DNA of 64,000 nucleotides from Bacteroidota bacterium (GTDB taxonomy: Bacteria > Bacteroidota > Bacteroidia > Sphingobacteriales > Sphingobacteriaceae): positions 1 to 64,000 of the forward strand of contig JAEXHI010000011.1 of assembly GCA_023450085.1 (NCBI GenBank), given 5' to 3'. Under the pieces are notes generated by a model. The model saw only the letters and a program-made list of their open reading frames with translations, searched no databases and had not been told where the DNA came from. Shown here in pieces: positions 36,872-45,663 of the stretch (the stretch's first letter is position 1; each line of letters opens with the position of its first letter). The translations under genes were made by a program, and so were the position numbers.

Positions 36872-39800
36872 ATGTTTAAAATATTTATACAAAGGCCGGT
36901 ACTTGCTACGGTGATCTCCATTTTATTGGTGATACTTGGGGTACTTGGTTTAACTAAATTGCCGCTTCAACAGTTTCCAGATATCGCTCCACCATCGGTT
37001 TTGGTTACTGCGGTATATCCAGGTGCTAATGCCGAAACCGTTTTGCGTTCGGTAGCACCATCTATCGAAGAATCGATTAACGGGGTAGAGAACATGACTT
37101 ATATGAGCTCAACCGCTAGTAACGACGGTTCATTGGCCATCACCGTTTTCTTCAAATTGGGTACCAATGCAGATCAGGCGGCGGTAAACGTTCAAAATAG
37201 AGTAGCTCAGGCTACTAGCCAATTGCCAGCAGAGGTAGTACAACAAGGTATTACCACGGCAAAACAACAGAATAGCTTTATCATGGCTATTGGGATGTTT
37301 ACCGAAGATGAAGCTAAATATGACCAAACTTTCGTCGCCAACTATGCACAAATCAATATCATTCCAGAAATCAAAAGGATACCAGGAGTAGGTGCTGCGA
37401 GTATTTTTGGCGGAGTAAAAGATTACTCGATGCGTGTTTGGTTAAATCCTACACAAATGGCTACTTATAAGGTAACACCTAATGAAGTAATGGCCGCCAT
37501 TCAAGATAAAAGTTTGGAAGCTGCTCCAGGTAAATTTGGAGAGCGTAGTAAAGAGGTTTTTGAGTATGTAATTAAGTACAAAGGCAAACTAACTAAGCCA
37601 GAAGAATATGAAAATATTGCAGTTAGAAACAATGCAGACGGTTCTATCCTACGATTGAAAGATGTGGCTAGGGTTGAACTTGGTGCTTATTCTTACAACA
37701 GCTTAACACGTTTAAATGGACAAAAAGGGGTAGTAATTGGGGTGATTCAGTTAGCTGGGTCTAACTCTAATGAAATACAGATTGCCATTAACAAGTTGAT
37801 GGAGAAAGCTTCAAAAGATTTTCCAAAAGGGATTAAACACAACATTTTTTACAGTACAAAAGTCGCCTTGGATCAATCTATTGACCAAGTAATCCATACT
37901 TTGATTGAGGCGTTTATTTTGGTGTTTATTGTTGTATTTATCTTCCTTCAAGACTTTAGATCAACGTTGATTCCTGCCATTGCAGTACCTGTAGCAATTT
38001 TGGGTACGTTTTTCTTTATGCAGTTGTTTGGTTTCTCTATCAACCTACTTACCCTATTTGCCCTAATTTTGGCCATTGGTATTGTGGTAGATGATGCGAT
38101 TGTGGTGGTAGAAGCAGTGCATGCCAAAATGGAGCACAAACATTTGCCTCCTAAAGTAGCTACGCATGAGGCCATGAGCGAAATCACAGGTGCCATTATT
38201 TCCATCACCTTGGTTATGGCTGCGGTATTTTTACCTGTTGGTTTTATGGAAGGTTCAACGGGATTGTTTTACCGTCAGTTTGCCTTTACCATGGCCATCG
38301 CTATCGTAATTTCTGCGGTTAACGCTTTAACCTTAAGTCCAGCATTGGCGGCTTTGTTTTTAAAAGATAACCATGCGACTTCTAAAGAAGGAGAAGCTCC
38401 GGTTAAAAAAGGCTTTAAAGAAAAATTCTTTAGCGGTTTTAACAGCAGCTTTAATGCCATGACCAACCGCTATGTGAATAGCTTGAAATTTTTGGTTAAA
38501 AACAGATGGTTAAGCTTGGGAGGATTGGCATTAATCACTGTAGTGACCATTTGGATGGTTAGAACTACTCGTACAGGTTTTATCCCTACAGAAGATCAGG
38601 GTTTTATCGCTATTTCGGTATCAACGCCGTCGGGAACTTCGTTAGATGGAACCCAAAAAGTAATGACTGAAGCGGAGAATACCCTTAGAAAGTTGGATGC
38701 TTCGAGGTTTGTGACTGCAATTTCGGGTTTTAACTTGTTAACCAACTCTACAAGTCCATCAGCAGCGGTAGTTTTCGTATTGCTTAAGCCTACCGAGGAA
38801 AGAGGCCAAGTGAAGAACATTGACGAAATCATGAACCAAGTGAGGGGACAACTAGCAGGCATATCTGGTGGTAGTTTCTTTGTGTTCAGTTTCCCAACGG
38901 TACCTGGTTTTAGTAATGTAGAAGCCTTGGATATGGTGCTGCAAGATAAAACAGGTGGTAAACTGGATAAGTTTAGTGGGATTTCACAGAACTTTATTGG
39001 CGAGTTGATGAAACAACCTGCCATTGCGGTAGCGTTTACCAGTTTCAAGGCTGATTATCCTCAATTGGAATTAGATATTAATCAAGAAAAGGCTGACCAA
39101 TTAGGAGTGAACGTGAAAGATATATTGCAAACCATGCAAGCTTATTTTGGTAGTGCACAGGCCTCAGATTTTAACCGATTTGGAAAGTACTACAGGGTGA
39201 TTGTGCAAGCTGACATTGCTGATAGAGCTGATCCAGCTTCCATAGATCGTGTGTTTGTAAAAAACAAAACAGGTGAGATGGTACCTATCAATACTTTAGT
39301 GAATTTGCGTCGTATTTATGGGTCGGAAACTGCCTCCAGATACAACTTGTTTAATTCTATTGCGATTAATGCCATCCCAAAACCTGGCTTTAGTTCGGGT
39401 GATGCCATTAAAGCGATTGAAGAAGTGGCCGCTAAACAATTGCCAGCAGGCTATAGCTATGAGTTCTCTGGCCAAACCAGAGAGGAGATTTCTTCCGGCG
39501 GACAGTCGGCCGTGATTTTTATCTTGTGTTTAGTGTTTGTTTACTTTTTATTGGCTGCACAATATGAAAGTTATTTATTGCCGCTAGGGGTTATCCTTTC
39601 TATTCCAGTAGGAATATTTGGAGTGTTCTTGGCTATCGGTTTTGCCGGAATAGAAAATAACATTTATGTACAAGTTGCATTAGTCATGCTGATCGGCTTA
39701 TTGGCCAAAAACGCCATTTTGATTGTGGAGTTCGCGGCACAGCGCAGAAGATCTGGTAAACCGTTAATTGCGGCAGCTTTAGAAGCAGCGAAATTGAGGT

Positions 39801-40057
39801 TACGTCCTATCATCATGACATCTCTTGCCTTTGTGGTGGGATTAATCCCGATGATGTTTGCTACAGGTCCTTCAGCACAGGGTAACCACAGTATCAGTAT
39901 TGGTGCTGCTGGCGGTATGGTTTCGGGTGTAATTTTAGGCTTGTTCATCATTCCAGTGTTGTTCATCATCTTCCAGTATTTGCAAGAAAAAGTAACGGGT
40001 GCGCCACTGGCAGAAATCAATGCACGTCCTCATCATCAACAAGAGGAGACTAAATAA
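36872..40057 (+). CDS. RND-family efflux pump, inner membrane subunit (HAE1 type)
   Basis: The protein has 1061 residues. KLPLQQFPDIAPPSVLVTAVYPGANAETV begins the first porter domain. TM4 carries the relay Asp pair in GIVVDDAIVVVEAV. The second half has GLLAKNAILIVEFAAQRR and KLRLRPIIMTSLAFVVGLIPMMFATGP. This is typical of AcrB/MexB multidrug pumps. It is the middle gene of the TetR-controlled operon. It is closer to the MexB-type family than the pump at 11629, which has the MdtBC/cobalt-like IREYPSIDP opening. Confidence 0.95.
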   Translation: MFKIFIQRPVLATVISILLVILGVLGLTKLPLQQFPDIAPPSVLVTAVYPGANAETVLRSVAPSIEESINGVENMTYMSSTASNDGSLAITVFFKLGTNADQAAVNVQNRVAQATSQLPAEVVQQGITTAKQQNSFIMAIGMFTEDEAKYDQTFVANYAQINIIPEIKRIPGVGAASIFGGVKDYSMRVWLNPTQMATYKVTPNEVMAAIQDKSLEAAPGKFGERSKEVFEYVIKYKGKLTKPEEYENIAVRNNADGSILRLKDVARVELGAYSYNSLTRLNGQKGVVIGVIQLAGSNSNEIQIAINKLMEKASKDFPKGIKHNIFYSTKVALDQSIDQVIHTLIEAFILVFIVVFIFLQDFRSTLIPAIAVPVAILGTFFFMQLFGFSINLLTLFALILAIGIVVDDAIVVVEAVHAKMEHKHLPPKVATHEAMSEITGAIISITLVMAAVFLPVGFMEGSTGLFYRQFAFTMAIAIVISAVNALTLSPALAALFLKDNHATSKEGEAPVKKGFKEKFFSGFNSSFNAMTNRYVNSLKFLVKNRWLSLGGLALITVVTIWMVRTTRTGFIPTEDQGFIAISVSTPSGTSLDGTQKVMTEAENTLRKLDASRFVTAISGFNLLTNSTSPSAAVVFVLLKPTEERGQVKNIDEIMNQVRGQLAGISGGSFFVFSFPTVPGFSNVEALDMVLQDKTGGKLDKFSGISQNFIGELMKQPAIAVAFTSFKADYPQLELDINQEKADQLGVNVKDILQTMQAYFGSAQASDFNRFGKYYRVIVQADIADRADPASIDRVFVKNKTGEMVPINTLVNLRRIYGSETASRYNLFNSIAINAIPKPGFSSGDAIKAIEEVAAKQLPAGYSYEFSGQTREEISSGGQSAVIFILCLVFVYFLLAAQYESYLLPLGVILSIPVGIFGVFLAIGFAGIENNIYVQVALVMLIGLLAKNAILIVEFAAQRRRSGKPLIAAALEAAKLRLRPIIMTSLAFVVGLIPMMFATGPSAQGNHSISIGAAGGMVSGVILGLFIIPVLFIIFQYLQEKVTGAPLAEINARPHHQQEETK

Positions 40058-40066
40058 TATAAAATC

Positions 40067-41476
40067 ATGAGAACATTCATATATAGTTTTTTAATCGCGT
40101 TTATTTTGGGAAGCTACGGTTGTAGCATCCCAAGAAATGTGATTAATCCAGTACAGGATACCCCCTCAAAATATAGAGGGATAGCCCAAACAGATACGAC
40201 CAGTATCGGAAATATTTTAGTAAAGGATTTTTTTGCAACGAAAACGATTCAGCAACTAATAGATAGTGCTATTGAGCGAAATATCGATCTGCAGATTGCC
40301 ATTAAAAATATAGATGCGGCTAATTTGCTATTGAAGAGAGCAAGGATGGGAAATATTCCCCAGTTAAATTTGCAAGTAACTGCCAGCTCAAACCGCCCAT
40401 CTGATAATAGTTTGAACGGATTGAGTACTTCTCAGTTTTTGAAGACTACCCATGTGGAAGATTATAACGCTAATTTGGCTTTAAGCTGGGAAGCGGATAT
40501 TTGGGGTAAAATCAGCAAACAAAAAGAAGCTTCGTATGCGACTTACTTGCAGAGCGAAGAAGCTAAAAAGGCAGTGCAAACCCGTATAGTAGCTACAGTA
40601 GCTACCAGTTTTTATCGTTTGTTATTATTGGATGAGCAGTTAAATATTGCCAAAAGGAATTTAGCGCTTAGCGACAGTACCTTGAAAATGGTGAGCAAGC
40701 AGTTTGAGGTAGGCCAAGTAACTTCACTGGCTGTACAACAAACAGAAGCGCAACTGCTTAAAGCTAGCCAGCTTATTCCACAAATTACTCAGGAAATCAG
40801 CATCCAAGAAAATGCATTGAGCGAACTAACAGGTAGATTCCCAACGGCGATAGAACGTTCGGAAACCTTAGCACAATTAGAAGTTTCAACGCAATTGGCC
40901 GTTGGCATTCCATCTATCATGTTGGCGATTAGACCTGATGTTAAAAGTGTGGAGCTTGGTTTGAAAATAGCTAACGCCAAAGTTGGAGTAGCTAATGCGA
41001 GTTTGTATCCAAGCTTAACCATTTCGGCCAGTGCAGGACTGAACTCTTTTAAGGCTAGCAATTGGTTTAATGTGCCTGCTTCTTTGTTCGGAATTGTAGG
41101 TGGTGGACTTACCCAACCTATTTTCAATAGAAAAGAGCTTAAAACACAATTTGAATTGGCAAAAGTGGAAAGAGAGAAATCGGTACTGTTATTTAGACAA
41201 GTGGTAATTCAAGCCGTGGTTGAAGTGTCCAACGAGCAGTCTAAATTGGAAAACCTAAAGAAGGAATTTAGCATTGCCCAAAACAGGGTACGTACTTTGA
41301 AATCGGCAGTTCAAAATGCTGATCTGCTGTTTAAAAGTGGAATGGCCAATTATTTAGAAGTGATTACTGCGCAATCTAATCTGTTGCAAGGCGAGCTTGA
41401 TTTAGCAAGCTTGAAGACAGCGCAGCTTAATGCTAGTGTGGAGTTGTATAGGGCCTTGGGTGGAGGCTGGCAATAA
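40067..41476 (+). CDS. NodT-family outer membrane lipoprotein channel (efflux)
   Basis: The protein has 469 residues. A signal with a lipobox (LGSYGC) precedes the channel. IQQLIDSAIERNIDLQIAIKNIDAA begins the first OEP half, then ALSWEADIWGKISKQKEASYATYL, typical of NodT/OprM. The second half ends with LFKSGMANYLEVITAQSNLLQGELDLASLKTAQL. It is the lipidated exit duct of the TetR-regulated RND pump and the last gene of its operon, followed by a terminator. Confidence 0.94.
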   Translation: MRTFIYSFLIAFILGSYGCSIPRNVINPVQDTPSKYRGIAQTDTTSIGNILVKDFFATKTIQQLIDSAIERNIDLQIAIKNIDAANLLLKRARMGNIPQLNLQVTASSNRPSDNSLNGLSTSQFLKTTHVEDYNANLALSWEADIWGKISKQKEASYATYLQSEEAKKAVQTRIVATVATSFYRLLLLDEQLNIAKRNLALSDSTLKMVSKQFEVGQVTSLAVQQTEAQLLKASQLIPQITQEISIQENALSELTGRFPTAIERSETLAQLEVSTQLAVGIPSIMLAIRPDVKSVELGLKIANAKVGVANASLYPSLTISASAGLNSFKASNWFNVPASLFGIVGGGLTQPIFNRKELKTQFELAKVEREKSVLLFRQVVIQAVVEVSNEQSKLENLKKEFSIAQNRVRTLKSAVQNADLLFKSGMANYLEVITAQSNLLQGELDLASLKTAQLNASVELYRALGGGWQ

Positions 41477-41527
41477 AGCCTAGTATGACAACAATTAAGG
41501 ATTCATTTCGTTAATGTTGGTTTTTAA

Positions 41528-41559
41528 AGCAGTGGCCTAATTGGTCGCTGCTTTTTTTT
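41528..41559 (+). terminator. Terminator of the efflux operon
   Basis: AGCAGTGGCC pairs with GGTCGCTGCT, with two wobble pairs, and is followed by a run of eight T. It lies about 50 bases past the stop. Confidence 0.8.
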
Positions 41560-41584
41560 GTGAAAGTTTTAGCATTCATTTGTG

Positions 41585-41667
41585 CGTCATTCCCGCCTAT
41601 GCGGGAATCTTAACGGAGTAGCAAGACATAAATAGCATTACGATTGCCAGTCGAGCTGGCAATGACG
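41585..41667. repeat. CGTCATT...AATGACG intergenic element
   Basis: The element starts CGTCATT and ends AATGACG. It contains two internal hairpins, TTCCCGC/GCGGGAA and TTGCCAG/CTGGCAA. A related element with the same termini occurs at 43735-43820. The flanks CGTCATTCCCGC and GGCAATGACG are common in intergenic repeats of several phyla. Confidence 0.6.
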
Positions 41668-41720
41668 GAACCCGTACTGGTAGTGATGAAATTATTGTAC
41701 TGCCCTTGGTTAATTAAACG

Positions 41721-41790
41721 GGATTGTAGTGGAAATCCTTTTTGTGATGGTGGTCTCCACAAACAAAAAGATTGTAACGTAAAGCCCGAG
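41721..41790 (+). repeat. Dispersed intergenic repeat module, copy 2
   Basis: The boxes GATTGTAGTGG, ATCCTTTT, AAAAAGATT and AAAGCCCGAG follow each other in the same order as in the module at 4494-4560 (opposite strand). The middle forms a hairpin. It is non-coding. Confidence 0.5.
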
Positions 41791-41896
41791 TAACGATGAT
41801 TGATGTTGCTGAAATTGCTTTTCAATCCTCAAAAAATCGAAGTGAGGGGTAATTAGGTTAGATATAAGCTCCTTTCATGTTCGTAGAAGCTATTTA

Positions 41897-41971
41897 AAGA
41901 CCTCGTAGGTTTAACTTTAGTATTCAAAGGTGAAGTTGAGGGCTGTGCCGTTTCAAAACTTACAAGGTCTT
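41897..41971. repeat. Long-loop CCTCGTAGG hairpin
   Basis: AAGACCTCGTAGGTTT and AAAACTTACAAGGTCTT are imperfect inverted arms about 40 bases apart. The left arm shares CCTCGTAGGTTT with the terminator at 24971. The remaining 41972-42098 region leads into the protease gene and holds nothing clear. Confidence 0.5.
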
Positions 41972-42098
41972 GCTTTACCAGCAATGGGTTTGTCAAGTTT
42001 AGCCCATAAATATACCTTGAAGGAGCCGCCGCATTGATAATGATAATAAAACAAGCTATCTTGCCGTTTTTTATTTCTAAAACTTATTATTAACACAA

Positions 42099-43640
42099 AT
42101 GAATACAAGCCAAATTAAAAGACTAGTTGCCTTGGCATTATTGGCAACAGGTCCTTTTATTGCGTCTGCTCAATCGCAAAAGAAGAACTGGTACAATTTA
42201 GATCTTAAAGCGGATAGTGTTTTTGGAATCAGTACCGAAAAAGCATACAATGAACTTTTAAAGGGTAAAAAATCGACGACAGTAATTGTTGGCATTTTAG
42301 ATAGCGGCGTTGATGGAGTTCACGAAGATTTGAAATCTGTAATGTGGGTGAACAAAAAGGAAAAAGCCGGTAATGGTAAAGATGATGACAAAAATGGTTA
42401 CATCGATGACGTTAACGGTTGGAGTTTTTTAGGTGGAAAAAATGGAAACGTTAACCAAGAGGCCTTAGAGCTTACTCGTTTAATACGTCGTGATGCTGCC
42501 CGTTTTGCCAACGTAACAGAAGAAAACGTAACTGCTAAAGATAGACCTGCTTTTGAAGCTTATTTAGCTATGAAAAAGGAGTTCGATAAAGGTTTGGCAG
42601 AAGGTAAAGCTAACCTTGCTGGTTATACAGCTTTAAAAAATGGTGTAGAGAGCATCGCTAAAAAACTAGGAAAAGAAAATCCTACTTTGGAAGATGTAAA
42701 AAACTTTACTCCTGAAGGACAGGCTGAAAGCAATGCTAAAAATGCTTTGCTTAGAGCTTTGGCCAATACTGATTATAAAACTTTCTACGAAACTAGAGTA
42801 AAAGCTGGTTATGAGCACTTTTATGATCAGGTTAATTACAACTATAACTTGACTTTTGACCCACGTAGCATTGTTGGTGACGATGAAAACAATAGCAACC
42901 AACGTATTTATGGTAATACTGACTCTAAAGGTCCAGATCCTTCACACGGTACTCACGTAGCAGGTATTGTTGGTGCTGATAGAAAAAATACTATCGGTAT
43001 TAATGGTGTTGCCGATAATGTATTGTTAATGGCCGTACGTACCGTGCCAAATGGCGATGAGCGTGATAAGGACGTTGCCAATGCAATTCGTTATGCGGTA
43101 GATAATGGTGCTAAAGTTTTGAATATGAGCTTTGGTAAGGCTTATTCTCAAGATAAAAAAGTAGTAGATGATGCGGTGAAGTATGCAGTGAGCAAAGATG
43201 TATTATTGGTACACGCCGCAGGGAACGATAATAAAAACCTTGACGTAGAGACAAATTTCCCTACCAACAAGTATGAAGACGGTACTTTGGCCGATAGCTG
43301 GATTACAGTGGGTGCTTCAACTCCTTACAACGATCGTAGGCTTAAAGCAAGTTTCTCTAACTATGGAAAAACTACAGTTGATGTATTTGCACCTGGTTTC
43401 GGTATTTATTCTACTTACCCAGATCAAAAATATCAAGATAATAATGGTACAAGTATGGCTGCGCCAGTGGTTGCTGGTTTGGCTGCCTTAATCCGTTCTT
43501 ATTATCCAAAATTATCAGCTAAGCAGGTAAAGGAAATTATCATGAATTCTGTAGAGAAAGCAGATGCGTTGAAAGATATTTCGGTTACAGGTGGTGTAGT
43601 AAATGCCTACAATGCATTGAAATTAGCTGCAACTTACTAG
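42099..43640 (+). CDS. Secreted subtilisin-like serine protease (S8), no T9SS domain
   Basis: The protein has 513 residues with a signal peptide (1-25, ending IASAQ). The S8 triad is Asp68 (VGILDSGVDGV), His283 (SHGTHVAGIVG) and Ser452 (NGTSMAAP), with oxyanion Asn in HAAGND. The gap between Asp and His is 215 residues, against about 30 in subtilisin; the insert is largely charged and helical (about 100-240). There is no C-terminal sorting domain, so it is probably periplasmic or released by another route. It is a lone gene with its own terminator. Confidence 0.93.
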   Translation: MNTSQIKRLVALALLATGPFIASAQSQKKNWYNLDLKADSVFGISTEKAYNELLKGKKSTTVIVGILDSGVDGVHEDLKSVMWVNKKEKAGNGKDDDKNGYIDDVNGWSFLGGKNGNVNQEALELTRLIRRDAARFANVTEENVTAKDRPAFEAYLAMKKEFDKGLAEGKANLAGYTALKNGVESIAKKLGKENPTLEDVKNFTPEGQAESNAKNALLRALANTDYKTFYETRVKAGYEHFYDQVNYNYNLTFDPRSIVGDDENNSNQRIYGNTDSKGPDPSHGTHVAGIVGADRKNTIGINGVADNVLLMAVRTVPNGDERDKDVANAIRYAVDNGAKVLNMSFGKAYSQDKKVVDDAVKYAVSKDVLLVHAAGNDNKNLDVETNFPTNKYEDGTLADSWITVGASTPYNDRRLKASFSNYGKTTVDVFAPGFGIYSTYPDQKYQDNNGTSMAAPVVAGLAALIRSYYPKLSAKQVKEIIMNSVEKADALKDISVTGGVVNAYNALKLAATY

Positions 43641-43691
43641 TGAACTGAAAAGTTAAAAGACAAACGTACAAAGTATGAATTGTCTAATAGA

Positions 43692-43728
43692 AAAGCCCCG
43701 TCCCGCACTTGCGAGACGGGGCTTTTTG
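43692..43728. terminator. Terminator of the protease gene
   Basis: AAAAGCCCCGTC pairs with GACGGGGCTTTT across 12 bases and is followed by T. It lies 50 bases past the stop. Confidence 0.9.
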
Positions 43729-43734
43729 TTTTAT

Positions 43735-43820
43735 CGTCATTGTGAGTTACGAAGCAATCTTACAAAGTTTACGGTCCTAAAATTTGCCGCCTTAGGATTG
43801 CTTCGTACCTCGCAATGACG
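43735..43820. repeat. CGTCATTG...CAATGACG inverted-repeat element, copy 2
   Basis: The left arm CGTCATTGTGAGTTACGAAG and right arm CTTCGTACCTCGCAATGACG are inverted, about 25 bp with three mismatches, around a 34-base centre. The structure resembles a small non-autonomous palindromic element or a long intergenic hairpin. The following 183 bases up to 44003 hold nothing I can name. Confidence 0.65.
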
Positions 43821-44003
43821 ACATATTTGCTGTACTGTGTTCACACTGAAGTAGTGTTTTAGTCACTGCACAGGTGAAGTTTTCGTACGGTTTAAAAAAT
43901 ATTCTTTTCTGGTGTAACGAATATGGGGAAGTGCTTACTTATGGTTTACTAGTCTTCGATGCTGCCTCTTTAGCGTTGGCGATTAGTATTAAAAAGATTA
44001 GTT

Positions 44004-44621
44004 ATGCCTGTCACCTCTTTTCTTAGGTTTTTAAACCAATTGCATCCTATGAAGGCGCACTTGTTGAGCTATTTATCTGATAAAGTAACAACAGTTTCTT
44101 TTAATAAGGGAAGGTTTTTGATTAGTCCTTTGGATAAGGAGGATTATATGTATTTCTTATTTAGTGGAGCTGTGAGGGGCTTTACTAAAATAGGCCAAAA
44201 GAAAATCACTACGTGGATTGTGGTGGAGAATAGTTTAATAGGTCGCATGAGAATAAAAGATGAGAATGATGAAGCGGAAGAATATGTAGAAGCAATAGAG
44301 TATTGTAAAGTAGTGAAAATTAGTAGAGAGCTGTTAGAGAAGCTTTACCTCAATCATTTTGAAATCAATTACATTGGACGGGTGATTGGTCAAAAACTGT
44401 ATGCCGCAGCAGAAGAGCGAGCTTTTATCTGTCGATTGCCCACTGCTGAAGAAAAATATATACGTTTTTTAGCAACTTATCCTGGTTTGGTTGACCGGAT
44501 ATCTTTAAAATATATTGCGTTTTTTTTAGGACTTTCTGTAGAAACACTCAGTAGGACTAGAACAAAAATAGCCGTTGAAGGCAATGTGTTGAAAGTAAGA
44601 AAGATAGATGAAAGACATTGA
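44004..44621 (+). CDS. Crp/Fnr-family regulator, paralogue 1
   Basis: The protein has 205 residues. An N-terminal cyclic-nucleotide-binding-type beta-barrel (about 25-110; FNKGRFLISPLDKEDYMYFLFSGAVRGFT) and a C-terminal winged helix (ISLKYIAFFLGLSVETLSRTRTKIA) are seen. The cAMP-specific RGE..S phosphate loop is absent, as is usual in Bacteroidota Crp-like proteins, so the ligand is unknown. It is about 61% identical (my ungapped count over 190 residues) to the product of the next gene. Confidence 0.88.
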   Translation: MPVTSFLRFLNQLHPMKAHLLSYLSDKVTTVSFNKGRFLISPLDKEDYMYFLFSGAVRGFTKIGQKKITTWIVVENSLIGRMRIKDENDEAEEYVEAIEYCKVVKISRELLEKLYLNHFEINYIGRVIGQKLYAAAEERAFICRLPTAEEKYIRFLATYPGLVDRISLKYIAFFLGLSVETLSRTRTKIAVEGNVLKVRKIDERH

Positions 44622-44952
44622 TATTTGTCAATATTTTATTATCATCTATTGCTAAGATATCATCAATAATGGCGTTTTTTGTGTTAGATTCCGCGTATTA
44701 TGAACTTGGATTGTGGTGGTTTTAAGCCCTATAAAGAAGATGGATGTGAAGCTCTAAAAATTTTTTATGAGACTTGGATTTATCTGTCATAACGCAAGAA
44801 TTTTATTAAATACTCTTTAGCTTTCGTATGTCATAGGGTACCTTTTGTTGCTCAATCGAAAGTTAAATTAACGTTCTTAATCTTGTCTTTTGAAGTTAAA
44901 ATCATTGCTGTTATAGCAAGGTTTGGTTTCAATATTTAACGCTCAAATATTT
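44622..44952 (+). other. Gap between the two Crp-like genes
   Basis: There are 331 bases without a gene. It is AT-rich with no clear terminator, and nothing matches the region upstream of the first paralogue. TTGATATTTGTCAA near 44631 is a short palindrome-like motif. The second gene probably has its own promoter. Confidence 0.35.
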
Positions 44953-45546
44953 ATGCCAATTACTACCTTTTTTAGCTACTTAAACCAAATATATCCTTTA
45001 AAAGAACATCTAGTGACCTATCTCTCTGAAAAGGTAGCAACTGTTGAATTTAAAAAAGGTAAATATTTGGTCAGTCCTCTCGATAAGGAGGATTGCCTGT
45101 TTTTTATAGTGAAGGGTGCGGTTAGAGGATTTACAAAGACCACTGCCAAAAAAATTACCACTTGGTTGGAGGTGGAGAATGTGCTCATTGGCCGTATTCG
45201 TAGCATTGATGGCCTTGGCATTACCGAAGAATACATAGAGGCCATAGAAGACTGTGAACTTGTAGTTGTTAATAAAGAGATGCTAAATTATCTCTATGAT
45301 AATTATTTTGAAATCAACTATATAGGTAGGGTGCTCATTGAACGCTCTTATGCTGGTGCTGAAGAAAGGGCTTTTATTGCACGATTGCCTTCGGCCGAAG
45401 CTAAATACTTAAGGTTTTTAAAGGCATATCCACATTTGATTGATAGGGTTCCTTTGCGGTTGATTGCTTCATTCCTCAGTGTTTCTGAAGAGACCTTAAG
45501 TAGGGTTCGTACCAAAATTGCCAAATGTGTCGAAGTGATCTCATAG
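44953..45546 (+). CDS. Crp/Fnr-family regulator, paralogue 2
   Basis: The protein has 197 residues from the ATG at 44953, which aligns exactly with the start of paralogue 1; an in-frame TTG 30 bases earlier is the alternative. It shares SPLDKED, GAVRGFTK, KKITTW, EEY.EAIE, INYIGRV, AEERAFI.RLP and the recognition helix ETLSR.RTKIA. The ligand pocket and helix-turn-helix look intact. The gene lies 117 bases upstream of the SprB adhesin start, so it may regulate that gene. That link is position only. Confidence 0.88.
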   Translation: MPITTFFSYLNQIYPLKEHLVTYLSEKVATVEFKKGKYLVSPLDKEDCLFFIVKGAVRGFTKTTAKKITTWLEVENVLIGRIRSIDGLGITEEYIEAIEDCELVVVNKEMLNYLYDNYFEINYIGRVLIERSYAGAEERAFIARLPSAEAKYLRFLKAYPHLIDRVPLRLIASFLSVSEETLSRVRTKIAKCVEVIS

Positions 45547-45663
45547 CCATTTTGTTGTTGGTAGAGATAAAGAATTGTTGATTTTTATCAAGGGTATATT
45601 CTTTTTAAGGGTGCTACGGACAGTATGATCACGTTTTTTTGTATCATAAAAAAACAATATATC

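Noticed and set aside
41610..41825. 71-codon minus-strand ORF
   Set aside because: It spans two intergenic repeat elements; the reading frame is incidental.
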